Shown: in pieces, positions 15,622-24,499 of the stretch
Layout of the letters: each line of letters starts with the position of its first letter
Numbering within the stretch: the first letter of the stretch is position 1
The notes under the pieces: model-generated
What the model saw: the letters and a program-made list of their open reading frames with translations, nothing else
The model's database searches: none
What the model was told of the DNA's origin: nothing
Program-made: the position numbers and the translations under genes
Source: Deltaproteobacteria bacterium
GTDB lineage: Bacteria > Desulfobacterota > Desulfarculia > Adiutricales > Adiutricaceae
DNA length: 39,236 bases
Assembly: GCA_031263485.1 (NCBI GenBank)
Contig: JAISFS010000060.1
Span: 1-39,236 of the forward strand
Direction: 5' to 3'

Positions 15622-16938
15622 ATGAGAAACCTTAACCGTCACCCGGCCCGGCGCCTGGCGGCCCCGTTCGCCGCGGCTGCCCTGGTCCTGGCCGCCCTGC
15701 CCGCCGTTGCCCAGGACGATCCCGGGGTCATCAAGGTGGGCGTGCTGCACTCGCTTTCTGGGACCATGGCCATCAGCGAGACCACGCTCAAGGACGCGGT
15801 CCTGATGCTCATAGACGGCCAGAACGCCAAGGGCGGGGTGCTGGGCAGGAAACTCGTCCCGGTCGTTGTCGATCCGGCTTCCGAGTGGCCGCTCTTCGCG
15901 GAGAAGGCCCTGGATCTCCTGACCAAGGAGAAGGTGGCGGTGGTCTTCGGGTGCTGGACCTCCGTGTCCCGCAAGTCAGTGCTCCCGGTCTTCGAGGGGC
16001 AGGACGGGCTCCTCTTCTACCCCGTCCAGTACGAGGGCCAGGAGTCCTCCAGGAACGTCGTCTACACCGGCGCCGCGCCGAACCAGCAGGCCATACCAGC
16101 GGTGGACTACCTTCTGGGCCAGGGCGTGAAGCGCTTCGTCCTGGCGGGGACAGACTACGTCTTCCCCCGCACGGCAAACAAGATAGTCGAGGCCTATCTC
16201 CTCCGGAACGGCATCGCCCGGGAGGACATCCTGGTGAACTACACGCCCTTCGGGCATTCCGACTGGCAGTCCATCGTGGCCGAGATCAAGCGCTTCGGGT
16301 CCACCGGCAGCAAGACCGCGGTCATCTCCACCATCAACGGCGACGCCAACGTGCCCTTCTACAAGGAGCTGGCCGCCCAGAACGTCTCGGCCGAGGCCAT
16401 CCCGGTCATGGCCTTCTCCGTGGGCGAGGAGGAGCTCTCGGGCGTGGACACCAGGCCCCTGGTCGGCCACCTGGCCGCCTGGAACTACTTCCAGAGCGTG
16501 GAGGGCCGGCCCAACGAGGAGTTCGTGGCCCAGTGGAGGGAGTACATCAAGGATCCCGCCCGGGTGACCAACGATCCCATGGAGGCCACCTATATCGGCT
16601 TCAACCTCTGGGTCAAGGCCGTCGAGAAGGCCGGCACCACTGACGTGGACGCTGTCCTCAAGGCCATCGTGGGGCTGGAGACCCCCAACCTCACCGGCGG
16701 GACGGCGAGGCTCCTGCCCAACCATCACCTCACCAAGCCGGTCCTGATAGGCGAGATCCAGGACGACGGGCAGTTCCAGGTTGTCTGGAGCACCGACGGC
16801 GAGGTTGAGGGGGACGCCTGGTCCGACTACCTCCCCGAGTCTGCGGATCTCACTGCCGACTGGACCGATCCCGTGAACTGCGGAAACTACAACGCCAAGA
16901 CCAAGACCTGCGGGGGCGCCGAGGAGGCGGCACGGTAA
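15622..16938 (+). CDS. urtA: Urea ABC transporter, periplasmic substrate-binding protein
   Basis: The 438-residue product is a Leu/Ile/Val-type binding protein of the urea/short-chain amide branch. It has a twin-arginine-free Sec signal peptide (residues 1-30, hydrophobic AAPFAAAALVLAALPAVA, cleavage near AVA-Q), then KVGVLHSLSGTMAISE and the family-typical VFGCWTSVSRKSVLPVFE, LFYPVQYEGQE and NGDANVPFYKEL segments. It captures urea in the periplasm and hands it to UrtBC. The start is set by AGGAGGG at 15611-15617, four bases before ATG; the frame is open further upstream but without a signal peptide. It heads the urtABCDE operon. The 600-base gap to urtB contains strong hairpins and a repeat array, unusual within an operon. 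Confidence 0.95.
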   Translation: MRNLNRHPARRLAAPFAAAALVLAALPAVAQDDPGVIKVGVLHSLSGTMAISETTLKDAVLMLIDGQNAKGGVLGRKLVPVVVDPASEWPLFAEKALDLLTKEKVAVVFGCWTSVSRKSVLPVFEGQDGLLFYPVQYEGQESSRNVVYTGAAPNQQAIPAVDYLLGQGVKRFVLAGTDYVFPRTANKIVEAYLLRNGIAREDILVNYTPFGHSDWQSIVAEIKRFGSTGSKTAVISTINGDANVPFYKELAAQNVSAEAIPVMAFSVGEEELSGVDTRPLVGHLAAWNYFQSVEGRPNEEFVAQWREYIKDPARVTNDPMEATYIGFNLWVKAVEKAGTTDVDAVLKAIVGLETPNLTGGTARLLPNHHLTKPVLIGEIQDDGQFQVVWSTDGEVEGDAWSDYLPESADLTADWTDPVNCGNYNAKTKTCGGAEEAAR

Positions 16939-16982
16939 GCCGCCGTTCGCGCGGAACGCCATGAATCGCCGCCTCAAGGCCA

Positions 16983-17058
16983 GGGGGGGCGCGCCAGGCC
17001 CCCCCGATCGGCCCTGAAGGCATCGGCATCAAGCGGCGGGACGCCTCGGCGTCCCGCC
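16983..17058 (+). other. Two strong GC hairpins downstream of urtA
   Basis: Seven G at 16983-16989 pair with seven C at 16999-17005. Next, GGCGGGACGCC at 17035-17045 faces its exact complement at 17048-17058, giving about ten pairs around a CTCG-like tetraloop. Neither is followed by a U-tract, so they look like 3'-end stabilisers or partial attenuators rather than classical terminators. Confidence 0.65.
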
Positions 17059-17180
17059 GGCCGGGCGTCGTCCCGTCCTCGGCCGTTTCCCGTTCCCGTC
17101 CGAACGCCTTCGTCGCTTGAATCATCACGCGATCGATTACGGGCGCCTCCGCAGCCAAAGGCTCTTGCCTTTCAGCCGCA

Positions 17181-17420
17181 AGCGCCCCGTCCTCCCGCGA
17201 GGCTAGTTTGCCTTTCGCGGAGCGGCTTCGCCTTTCGCGAAGCGGACATGCTTTCCGCGAAGGGCCCCGGCATCCCGCGAAGGGCCCCGGCATCCCGCGA
17301 AGCGCCCCGTCCTCCCGCGAAGCGCTTCGGCCTCCCGCGGAGCGCTTCGTCCTCCCGCGAAGCGCTTCGGCCTCCCGCGAAGCGCTTCGGCCTCCCGCGA
17401 AGCGCTTCGGCATCCCGCGA
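17181..17420. repeat. 20-bp palindromic tandem repeat, about 12 copies, between urtA and urtB
   Basis: The unit AGCGCTTCGGCCTCCCGCGA repeats with an exact 20-base period from 17181 to 17420, with variants such as GGGCCCCGG and GCGCCCCGT at the centre; weaker copies flank it at 17161 and 17421. The best copies contain the perfect 12-bp palindrome CGAAGCGCTTCG across the unit boundary. One frame stays open through the array into urtB, but only because of composition. Confidence 0.9.
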
Positions 17421-17537
17421 AACGCCTACGCCTCCAGGACCTTTATCCTCCGCCGGAACCCCGGCGCCTTCAAGCCGTGTAGCCCTCCGGAATCGTCGCG
17501 GGGAGCGGCCCCGAAACCTGACTGCGGAACGCGAGAC

Positions 17538-19193
17538 ATGATCCATCCCCCTTCGCCAGACGGCCTCCGGAGCGGCCCCGCGCTCCGCGCCGCGCGGTCG
17601 CCCGTCGCGCTTGCCTCGGCGGTGGCGGTCCTGCTCCTCGCGGTCGCCGGAGACCTGCCCGCCGAGGACGGGCTCGCGATCTCGGCCGCCGTGCGCGAGA
17701 GCCTCGCGAGCCCGAGAATCGGCGACCGCGACGCGGCGATAGAGTCGCTCGCCGCGGATCCGGGCGACGAGGCGGGGGCGCTCCTGAAGGCGCTTCTGGC
17801 GGGCGACCTCTACGTCGACCGCGCGAGTTCGGACCTGTATCTGCGGGACGCCGGCGGGATCGGCTACGCGCTCGCCGGGACCGGGGAAAGGGGCGGCGAG
17901 GGGCTGGATCTCCGGAAGGTGGGCACCGCCAGCCGTCAGCGCCAGACGCTCGCGGGGTTCCTGAACGCGCGGTCCCTCATGCATCCGGACGCGGCGGTCC
18001 GAAGGGAATCCTCCCGGGCGCTGGTGGCCACCGGGGACGCGGAACCCCAGATCGTGAAGGGGCTGTTGGAGCTGGAAAGCGACCCCCGGGTGCGGATCAA
18101 CCTGGAGCGGATTCTGGCCGCGCGTGCGCTGGCCGATCCCGGCTCCTCCAAGGGGGAGGTCCTGGCGGCGCTGGCGTTTTTCAGGGCGCGGCTCACGCCG
18201 GAGGTCCAGGGGCTCGTCAGCGCCCGCGCGGGGTCGGGGGACCCCGAGACCGCCGCGGCGGCCCGGGCGACGCTTTCCAGGATGGAGGCGGCCATCCAGC
18301 ACGTCTCCCTGTTCGAGACGTTCTTTTTCGGGTTGAGCCTGGGCTCGGTGCTGGCCCTCATGGCGATAGGGCTGGCCGTCACCTTCGGGGTGATGGGGGT
18401 CATCAACATGGCCCACGGGGAGATGGTCATGCTCGGGGCATACACGGTCTGGGCGTTCCAGGAGCTCCTCCCCGGAAGGCCCGGGCTCGCGCTCCTCCTC
18501 GCCGTCCCCGGATCCTTCGCGGTGGCCGCGCTCGCCGGCGCGGCCATCGAGAGGGCCGTCGTGAGCCGCCTGTACGACAGGCCGCTGGAGACACTGCTCG
18601 CCACCTTCGGGGTGAGCCTCATCCTGCAGCAGGCCGTGCGCACCTTCGTGTCCCCCAACAACCGGCCGGTGGCCACCCCGCCCTTCATGGCGGGCCAGTG
18701 GAGCTGGACCGAGCACCTCAGCGTGACCTGGGGGCGCTTCTACATCATCCTGTTCTGCCTCGCCGTCTTCTTCGCGATCCTCCTGGTGATGAAGAGGAGC
18801 AGGCTGGGCCTGGAGGTCCGCGCCGTGACCTCCAACCGCGACGTGGCCCGGGCCATGGGCATCGACGCCGGGCGGGTGGATCTCATGTGCTTCATGCTCG
18901 GCTCCGGCGTGGCCGGCATGGCGGGGGCGGCCCTTTCCCAGCTCGCCAACGTCGGCCCCAACCTGGGCCAGGGCTACATCGTGGACAGCTTCATGGTCGT
19001 GGTCTTCGGCGGCGTCGGCAACCTCTGGGGGACGCTCCTGGGAGGCCTCATCATCGGGATGGCCTCCAAGTTCCTGGAGCCCGCCTACGGGGCGATACTG
19101 GCGAAGATCCTCATCATGTGCGGCGTCATCCTGTTCATCCAGCGCCGCCCCCGCGGGCTCTTCCCTCTGAAGGGGCGGGCGGCCGCCGGCTGA
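17538..19193 (+). CDS. urtB: Urea ABC transporter permease UrtB
   Basis: The 551-residue inner-membrane permease belongs to the LivH-like BPD_transp_2 family. It has an N-terminal signal-like segment (about 15-40) and a family-typical N-terminal extension of HEAT-like helical sequence up to residue 240 or so, then the membrane domain with MAIGLAVTFGVMGVINMAHGE, VVSRLYDRPLETLLATFG, FVSPNNRPV and the C-terminal FGGVGNLWGTLLGGLIIG. Together with UrtC it forms the urea channel. The ATG at 17538 follows a weak GGAA-containing site; an upstream open frame runs through the palindromic repeat array and is rejected as the start. The weak start fits lower synthesis than UrtA. Confidence 0.93.
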   Translation: MIHPPSPDGLRSGPALRAARSPVALASAVAVLLLAVAGDLPAEDGLAISAAVRESLASPRIGDRDAAIESLAADPGDEAGALLKALLAGDLYVDRASSDLYLRDAGGIGYALAGTGERGGEGLDLRKVGTASRQRQTLAGFLNARSLMHPDAAVRRESSRALVATGDAEPQIVKGLLELESDPRVRINLERILAARALADPGSSKGEVLAALAFFRARLTPEVQGLVSARAGSGDPETAAAARATLSRMEAAIQHVSLFETFFFGLSLGSVLALMAIGLAVTFGVMGVINMAHGEMVMLGAYTVWAFQELLPGRPGLALLLAVPGSFAVAALAGAAIERAVVSRLYDRPLETLLATFGVSLILQQAVRTFVSPNNRPVATPPFMAGQWSWTEHLSVTWGRFYIILFCLAVFFAILLVMKRSRLGLEVRAVTSNRDVARAMGIDAGRVDLMCFMLGSGVAGMAGAALSQLANVGPNLGQGYIVDSFMVVVFGGVGNLWGTLLGGLIIGMASKFLEPAYGAILAKILIMCGVILFIQRRPRGLFPLKGRAAAG

Positions 19194-19345
19194 CGCGGCG
19201 CCTAAGCGGCCTCCTGCCGCTGGCTTCCGGCCGCGGGGCGGTGATGCCGGAGGGACTTGGTGTTTCATGGACTCACGGGCGCGGAGGGCGCCACGGCCGA
19301 AGCGGGCATCTCGCGCCTCCGGATGCGGCGCGGAAAGGAAAGACG

Positions 19346-20461
19346 GTGACCGGAGCCTTCGACAGGCCCACCAGGATCTTCTTCGTCGCGACGGGACTCT
19401 TCTCCGCCGCGGTCGTGGCGGGATCCCTGCTGCCCGAGGGATCGGCCCTCTCGGTCGGGCCGCTCGCCGTGAAGGTGCTGGGCAAGTACATGTGCGTCGC
19501 CACCCTCGCGCTTTCCGTGGATCTGGTCTGGGGCTTCATGGGAGTCCTGAGCCTGGGGCACGGGGCCTTCTTCGCGCTGGGGGGCTACGCCTTCGGGATG
19601 TACCTCATGCGCCACATCGGCGCGCGGGGCGTGTACACCGCGCGGATACCCGACTTCATGGTCTTCATAGGCCGCGACGGGCTCCCCTGGTACTGGTCGG
19701 GCACGGACGTGTTCGCCTACGCCGTCCTCCTCGCCGCCGCCGCGCCCGCGCTCCTGGCTCTGGCCTTCGGCTGGACGGCCTTCCGGAGCAGGGTGTCGGG
19801 GGTGTACTTCTCCATCATCTCCCAGGCCATGACCTACGCGCTCATGCTGGCCTTCTTCCTGAACGCGCTGGGCTTCGGCGGCAACAACGGCTTCACCGAC
19901 TTCAAGGAGATCCTGGGCGTCGAGCTCGCCTCCCGGGGCGCGTCCGCCTGCCTGTTCGCCGCCTCCGCCGCGCTCATGCTGGCCTTCTACTGGGCCTGCC
20001 GGACCGTCGCGGCCTCGAGGCTGGGCCTGGCGGTGCGCGCCGTCCGCGACAACGAGGAACGGGCCCGCTTCGCGGGCTACAGGGTGGAGCGCGTGAAGCT
20101 CTCCGTCTTCGTGATGTCGGCCGCGGCCGCCGGGCTGGCCGGCGCCCTCTACGTGCCCCAGGCGGGCATCATCAACCCCAACAGCTTTTCGCCGCTCTTC
20201 TCCATCGAGATAGTCGTCTGCGTGGCCCTGGGCGGTCGCGGGAGGCTCTACGGCGCCGTGCTGGGGGCGTTTCTGGTCAACTGGCTCAAGAGCCTCCTGA
20301 CCGGGCTCATGCCCGACGCCTGGCTCTTCGTCTTCGGGCTCCTGTTCGTCGCGGCCACGGTATTCCTGCCCGAAGGGTTGGCGGGCCTGGCGGAGCGGGC
20401 GGCGGGGAGCCTGTCTGCCCGTCGGAGGGGGGGAAACCATGCCGCCGAAGCCGGAGCCTGA
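19346..20461 (+). CDS. urtC: Urea ABC transporter permease UrtC
   Basis: The 371-residue LivM-like permease pairs with UrtB. Visible family blocks are LALSVDLVWGFMGVLSLGHGAF, YFSIISQAMTYALML, LGFGGNNGFTDF, RAVRDNEERARFAGY and the C-terminal VVCVALGGRGRLYGAVLGAF. About nine hydrophobic segments are present. I chose GTG at 19346 because AAGGAA lies eight bases before it and the length then matches the family; an in-frame ATG at 19244 would add a low-complexity Arg/Gly-rich tail. It lies 152 bases after urtB and overlaps urtD by 23 bases. Confidence 0.93.
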   Translation: MTGAFDRPTRIFFVATGLFSAAVVAGSLLPEGSALSVGPLAVKVLGKYMCVATLALSVDLVWGFMGVLSLGHGAFFALGGYAFGMYLMRHIGARGVYTARIPDFMVFIGRDGLPWYWSGTDVFAYAVLLAAAAPALLALAFGWTAFRSRVSGVYFSIISQAMTYALMLAFFLNALGFGGNNGFTDFKEILGVELASRGASACLFAASAALMLAFYWACRTVAASRLGLAVRAVRDNEERARFAGYRVERVKLSVFVMSAAAAGLAGALYVPQAGIINPNSFSPLFSIEIVVCVALGGRGRLYGAVLGAFLVNWLKSLLTGLMPDAWLFVFGLLFVAATVFLPEGLAGLAERAAGSLSARRRGGNHAAEAGA

Positions 20462-21428
20462 CATGACGCCCGGCGCGAGGGCCCTCCGGGCCCGTGCCGC
20501 CAGCGGCCACGGATCTGGCTCCTCCCCCGTCGGCCCCGGATCTGACTCCTCCGCCGCCGGCCCCGGATCTGACCCCTCCGCCGCCGGCCCCGGATCTGAC
20601 CCCGTTGAGGCGGGCTCAGGGTCCCCGAAGCGGCCCACCTCGCCCTTCGGGGACGGCTGGATGCCCAAGGCCCAACGCCGCAAGGAGCACGTGCTCCTAC
20701 TGGAGGACATATCCGTGACCTTCGACGGCTTCAGGGCCCTGGACGGGCTCTCCCTGTACCTCAAGGAGGGCGAGTTGAGGTCGGTCATAGGTCCCAACGG
20801 CGCGGGCAAGACCACCATGATGGACGTCGTGACCGGGCTGACCCGCCCGGACTCCGGGGAGGCGTGGTACGCCGGGACCGTGAACCTCCTGGAGAAAGAC
20901 GAGGTCTTCATCGCCCAGGCTGGCGTCTGCCGGAAGTTCCAGAAGCCTTCGGTCTTCGAGTCGCTGGGCGTCCTCCAGAACCTCGAGCTGGCCCTGAAGG
21001 CGCCCAAGACCGTGTGGACCACGTTCCGGGCGAGGCTTTCCGGCGGCGACCGGGACTTCCTGGAGGGCATCCTCCGGCTCACGGGGCTCGCGGGCGAGGC
21101 CGCGAGGCCTGCGGGGACGCTCTCCCACGGGCAGAAGCAGTGGCTGGAGATCGGCATGCTCCTCGCCCAGAAGCCCCGGGTGCTCCTTCTGGACGAGCCG
21201 GTGGCGGGCATGACGCCTCAGGAGATCGACCGCACGGCGGATCTCCTGCGAAGCCTGGAGGGCCGCTGCTCGGTGGTGCTGGTGGAGCACGACATGGAGT
21301 TCGTGAGATCCCTGGCGAGCGGGGTGACGGTGCTCCACCAGGGCAGGGTGCTTTCGGAGGGCACGATGGAAGAGGTCTCCGCGGACGCGAGGGTGATCGA
21401 GGCGTATCTGGGAGGTGCCGCGTGCTGA
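20439..21428 (+). CDS. urtD: Urea ABC transporter ATP-binding protein UrtD, with a repetitive N-terminal extension
   Basis: The 329-residue LivG-like ATPase has Walker A GPNGAGKT near 118-125, signature LSHGQKQWLEIGM, Walker B VLLLDEPVAGM and the H-loop VLVEHDMEF. It energises urea import with UrtE on the cytoplasmic face. UrtD proteins are normally about 250 residues; here about 80 extra residues precede the first conserved strand (LLLEDISVTFDGF). They are Gly/Ser/Pro-rich and contain a nine-residue repeat AGPGSDPSA encoded by 27-bp units at about 20529-20605. ATG 20439 has a very strong purine-rich site (GGAGGGGGGG) in front. It overlaps both neighbours, indicating tight coupling. Confidence 0.92.
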   Translation: MPPKPEPDMTPGARALRARAASGHGSGSSPVGPGSDSSAAGPGSDPSAAGPGSDPVEAGSGSPKRPTSPFGDGWMPKAQRRKEHVLLLEDISVTFDGFRALDGLSLYLKEGELRSVIGPNGAGKTTMMDVVTGLTRPDSGEAWYAGTVNLLEKDEVFIAQAGVCRKFQKPSVFESLGVLQNLELALKAPKTVWTTFRARLSGGDRDFLEGILRLTGLAGEAARPAGTLSHGQKQWLEIGMLLAQKPRVLLLDEPVAGMTPQEIDRTADLLRSLEGRCSVVLVEHDMEFVRSLASGVTVLHQGRVLSEGTMEEVSADARVIEAYLGGAAC

Positions 21429-22114
21429 CGGCTGAAGGCCTGGTGCAATGCTACGGCGGGAGCAATATCCTGAGGGGCGCCTCGCTCAGCGCTGGCCGCG
21501 GCAGGAGGCTGTGCCTAATGGGCCGCAACGGCGTGGGCAAGACCACGCTCGTGAAATGCCTCATGGGGCTGTTGCCGCTCAAGGGCGGCCGGGTGGTCTT
21601 CAAGGGAATGGACGTGACGGCGCTCCCACCGGAGAGCCGGGCGCGGCTCGGCATGGGCTACGTGCCGCAGGGACGCCAGATCTTCCCGCTCCTCACCGTG
21701 GAGGAGAACCTCAAGACCGGGCTCGCCGCCCGCAGGGGCTCGACGAAAGGGGTCCCGGAGGCGGTCTACGGCCACTTCCCGGTCCTGAGGGACATGCTCG
21801 GCCGCCGCGGCGGGGACCTCTCCGGCGGCCAGCAGCAGCAGCTGGCCGTGGCCAGGGCGCTGGTGCTCGAGCCGGAGCTCCTGCTCCTGGACGAGCCCAC
21901 CGAGGGAATCCAGCCCAACGTGTCGGACGAGATCGTCCGGATCCTGGCCAGGCTCGCCTCCGCCGGGACGACGGTCCTGCACGTGGAGCAGAAGGTGCCA
22001 GTCGCCCGCAAGGCGGGGGACGACTACGCCATCATGGAACGCGGGGCCGTGGTGGACTCCGGCCGGATGGCCGGGCTCACGGAGAAAAAGATAAGGAGCT
22101 TCCTGAGCGTCTGA
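21422..22114 (+). CDS. urtE: Urea ABC transporter ATP-binding protein UrtE
   Basis: The 230-residue LivF-like ATPase has Walker A GRNGVGKTT, signature LSGGQQQQLAVARAL and Walker B LLLLDEPTEGIQPNV, the last being characteristic of the UrtE branch. It pairs with UrtD. GTG at 21422 overlaps the urtD stop by seven bases and has GGAGG at 21411-21415, six bases upstream. It is the last gene of the transporter block; ureD begins 270 bases later after a tandem repeat, with no clear terminator between, so read-through into the urease genes is likely. Confidence 0.94.
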   Translation: MLTAEGLVQCYGGSNILRGASLSAGRGRRLCLMGRNGVGKTTLVKCLMGLLPLKGGRVVFKGMDVTALPPESRARLGMGYVPQGRQIFPLLTVEENLKTGLAARRGSTKGVPEAVYGHFPVLRDMLGRRGGDLSGGQQQQLAVARALVLEPELLLLDEPTEGIQPNVSDEIVRILARLASAGTTVLHVEQKVPVARKAGDDYAIMERGAVVDSGRMAGLTEKKIRSFLSV

Positions 22115-22132
22115 ACCCAGCCTTCCGTCCCC

Positions 22133-22270
22133 GCGTCCCGTCCCGGCAGCATCCGTTTTCCGTCCGCGCGTCCCGTCCCGGTCGCATCCGTTTTCCGTCC
22201 GAGCGCCGAGACCCGGAATATCCGTTGCCCGGCCGCCGACCGTCCCCCGGGCGCATCCGTCTCCCGGCAG
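22133..22270. repeat. About 35-bp tandem repeat, four diverging copies
   Basis: GCGTCCCGTCCCGG...CATCCGTTTTCCGTCCG occurs almost perfectly at 22133 and 22168 and again in weaker form at about 22203 and 22238. It fills the gap between urtE and ureD. The remaining gap to 22384 is pyrimidine-rich with no gene. Confidence 0.75.
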
Positions 22271-22384
22271 TTGACCTTTTCCTGGAGACTTGCGGCTTTC
22301 TGAAACGTCCGTTTCCTGACCGTATCCCCTTTCCCGTTCCGTTCTCCGTATCCCGGACTTCTCGCCCGCAAGGAGGGTGTTGCC

Positions 22385-23467
22385 TTGTTCCCCGCGCTCG
22401 CGATTTACGAAGCCTCTGAAGCCCCCTTCCCGGCCTTGCCCGGATCGCCCTCGTCGGCTTCCGTCCCCTTGGCCCCTGTTGGCCGGGCCTGCCCGGCCCG
22501 GGCGGAACGCGCCGAAGGCGCCGAGGGCGCCGGGAGCCCGGGCGCACCTTGCGCCGACGCGTCCGGCGGCGATGAAGGGTGGACGGGGCGCCTCAGGCTC
22601 GTCTTCGGGACCTCCGGCGGGCGGACGGTACTGGACCGCACAGAGAGATCCGGGCCTCTCGCGGTGCAGCGCCTCTTCTATCCCGAGGGGCCTGCGCCTG
22701 ACGGCACGGTGCCCTGCGAGGCGCTGGCGCTCCATCCCCCCGGCGGGCTCGTGACCGGGGACGTCCTGGAGGTCGAGGCCGTCTGCGGGCCCGGCGCCAA
22801 GGCGCTCGTGACCTCGCCTTCGGCGACGAAGTTCTACCGCGCCAAGGCCTCTCCCGGAACCCAGCGCCAGACGTTCTCGGGGGAGGCGACCGGGCCCGGG
22901 GCGGAGCTGGAGCACCTCCCCCAGGAGGCGATAGTCTTCGAGGGGGCCAGGGCAGTCCGGGAGACGGTCTACTCCGTCTCGGGAGGCGGGGCGCTGGTCG
23001 GCTGGGGGACAGTCCTCCTGGGCAGGGCGGCGGCGGGCGAAGGCTTCATGCGGGGGAGTTACCTGGAGACGCTCAGGGTGTACAGGGACGGGGAGCCAGC
23101 GCTCTTCGAGAGGCTGGAAGTCAAAGGGGCGGACGAGTCCGGGCCCCGGGCGGGCGCCCTTTCCAGCCCCCTGGGACTCATGTCCCGTCCGTGCTTCTCG
23201 TGTTTCCTGTGCCTGGGACCCGGAGGACCGGCTGAGGAGGCGCGGCTCGGAGCGGCAGCCCGCGCCCTGGGCGAGCTCTCCCGGGAAGGCGGGGTGGCCG
23301 GCTTCCCGGAGTTCTGCGGCGTCACCCTGAGGGGCGGCATACTCGTCGCGAGATCCGTGGGAGGCTCCGTCGCGGCGGCGGAAAGATACTGCCGCTCGGC
23401 CTGGGCCCTCGCCCGGCCCGCCCTGCTGGGGAGGGAGGCCGTGTGGCCGAGGATCTGGCGGACCTGA
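22385..23467 (+). CDS. ureD: Urease accessory protein UreD (UreH)
   Basis: The 360-residue product is the scaffold that binds apo-urease and, with UreF and UreG, delivers nickel. Family blocks include LRLVFGTSGGRTVLDRTERSGPLAVQRLFYP, HPPGGLVTGDVLEVEA, VTSPSATKFYR and LEHLPQEAIVFEGA. The start is TTG at 22385, placed by AGGAGGG at 22371-22377 with seven bases of spacing. The first 65 residues are Ala/Gly/Pro/Glu-rich (ERAEGAEGAGSPGAP) and not conserved, so a slightly later start cannot be excluded. It precedes ureA by 223 bases with no gene between. Confidence 0.9.
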   Translation: MFPALAIYEASEAPFPALPGSPSSASVPLAPVGRACPARAERAEGAEGAGSPGAPCADASGGDEGWTGRLRLVFGTSGGRTVLDRTERSGPLAVQRLFYPEGPAPDGTVPCEALALHPPGGLVTGDVLEVEAVCGPGAKALVTSPSATKFYRAKASPGTQRQTFSGEATGPGAELEHLPQEAIVFEGARAVRETVYSVSGGGALVGWGTVLLGRAAAGEGFMRGSYLETLRVYRDGEPALFERLEVKGADESGPRAGALSSPLGLMSRPCFSCFLCLGPGGPAEEARLGAAARALGELSREGGVAGFPEFCGVTLRGGILVARSVGGSVAAAERYCRSAWALARPALLGREAVWPRIWRT

Positions 23468-23690
23468 GCCGCCAGCGGCGCTTCAGGCGCCTCCGGCGTC
23501 CGCCGTCTCCACGGGCGCCAGCAGGCGCTTCCGCCTTTGATTTCGTCTTGGGCCAGGGCGCCTTCCGGCATGGCGCCTTCAGGAACATCGCCTCTGTCTA
23601 TCTTACGGGCCCGCCGTCCAGGCGTTTCTCCAAAGGCTTTGTTTGCCCGTCTTTCTTGAGCCGTTCACGGGCTCGTTCAGGAGGTGACCG

Positions 23691-23993
23691 GTGGATCTCA
23701 CGCCCAGGGAGAAGGACAAGCTCCTTCTGTTCACGGCAGGGCTCCTGGCGGAGCGCAGGAAGCAGCGGGGCCTCGCCCTCAATTTCCCGGAGGCCGTGGC
23801 GTTCATAAGCCTCTTCATCCTGGAGGGGGCCCGGGAGGGCAAGACGGTCGCGGGGCTGATGGACGAGGCGAGGGGCATCCTCAGGCGCTCGGACGTGATG
23901 GAGGGCGTGGCGGAACTCGCGAGCGAGGTGCAGGTGGAGGCCACCTTCCCGGACGGCACCAAGCTCGTGACGGTCCACGATCCCATCCGCTAG
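23691..23993 (+). CDS. ureA: Urease gamma subunit
   Basis: The 100-residue product has the standard length and sequence of the gamma subunit: [20 protein letters not shown] at the start, [41 protein letters not shown] at the end. It is part of the (alpha-beta-gamma)3 cytosolic enzyme that hydrolyses urea to ammonia and carbamate. GTG at 23691 is preceded by AGGAGG in the last bases before it. The three structural subunits are separate genes here, as in most bacteria. Confidence 0.96.
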   Translation: MDLTPREKDKLLLFTAGLLAERRKQRGLALNFPEAVAFISLFILEGAREGKTVAGLMDEARGILRRSDVMEGVAELASEVQVEATFPDGTKLVTVHDPIR

Positions 23994-24080
23994 TCCCGCC
24001 GGGACGCCTGCGATGCCGGTCCCGCCGGGACGCCTGCGATGCCGTTTCCGCCGGGACGCCTGCGATGCCGGTCCCGCGCG
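23993..24080. repeat. 26-bp tandem repeat between ureA and ureB, three copies
   Basis: Units at 23993-24018, 24019-24044 and 24045-24070 differ at only two or three positions; a partial fourth follows. Each unit contains TCCCGCCGGGA, able to form a small hairpin. The array begins on the last base of ureA and occupies most of the 146-base gap to ureB. Confidence 0.92.
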
Positions 24081-24139
24081 CCGGACTGTTCCGCCGCGAC
24101 GGCTCCGGACGGGCATGCGGGAGCATGAAGGAGATTACA

Positions 24140-24499
24140 ATGATACCTGGAGAGTACTTCATCGTCGACTCCGAGATCGAGCTGAACGCCGGACGAGAGG
24201 CGGTCGAGATCGAGGTCGCGAACGCGGCCGACCGTCCGGTCCAGGTGGGGAGCCATTTCCACTTCCACGAGGTCAACGCGGGCTTGGTCTTCGACCGCGC
24301 CAGGGCCAGGGGGATGAGGCTCGACGTCATCCCCGGCACCAGCGTGCGCTTCGAGCCGGGCAGGAGCCGCACCGTCAGGCTCGTGCCCTTCGGCGGAAAG
24401 CGGAGGGCCGTGGGTTTCAGGGGGCTGGTCATGGGCCCGCTGGACGGCGCGGGTGCATCCGGGAGCGATCCCGAGGGCGGGGAGGGGCAGGACGGATGA
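24140..24499 (+). CDS. ureB: Urease beta subunit
   Basis: The 119-residue product starts [20 protein letters not shown], typical of UreB, and contains [31 protein letters not shown] and [13 protein letters not shown] 24140 is preferred over the in-frame ATG at 24125 because AAGGAG at 24127-24132 sits seven bases before it and homologues begin MIPGE. The C-terminal 20 residues are Gly/Asp-rich and unconserved. The stop overlaps the ureC start (ATGA), so beta and alpha subunits are translationally coupled. Confidence 0.95.
   Translation: MIPGEYFIVDSEIELNAGREAVEIEVANAADRPVQVGSHFHFHEVNAGLVFDRARARGMRLDVIPGTSVRFEPGRSRTVRLVPFGGKRRAVGFRGLVMGPLDGAGASGSDPEGGEGQDG

Noticed and set aside
17208-17537. 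Upstream extension of urtB through the palindromic repeats
   Set aside because: The reading frame is open only by composition; the repeat-encoded peptide is not part of UrtB and the length is normal from 17538.
17172-19268. Minus-strand 698-codon frame opposite urtB
   Set aside because: urtB is clearly recognisable on the other strand; the frame reads through the 20-bp repeats and has biased composition.
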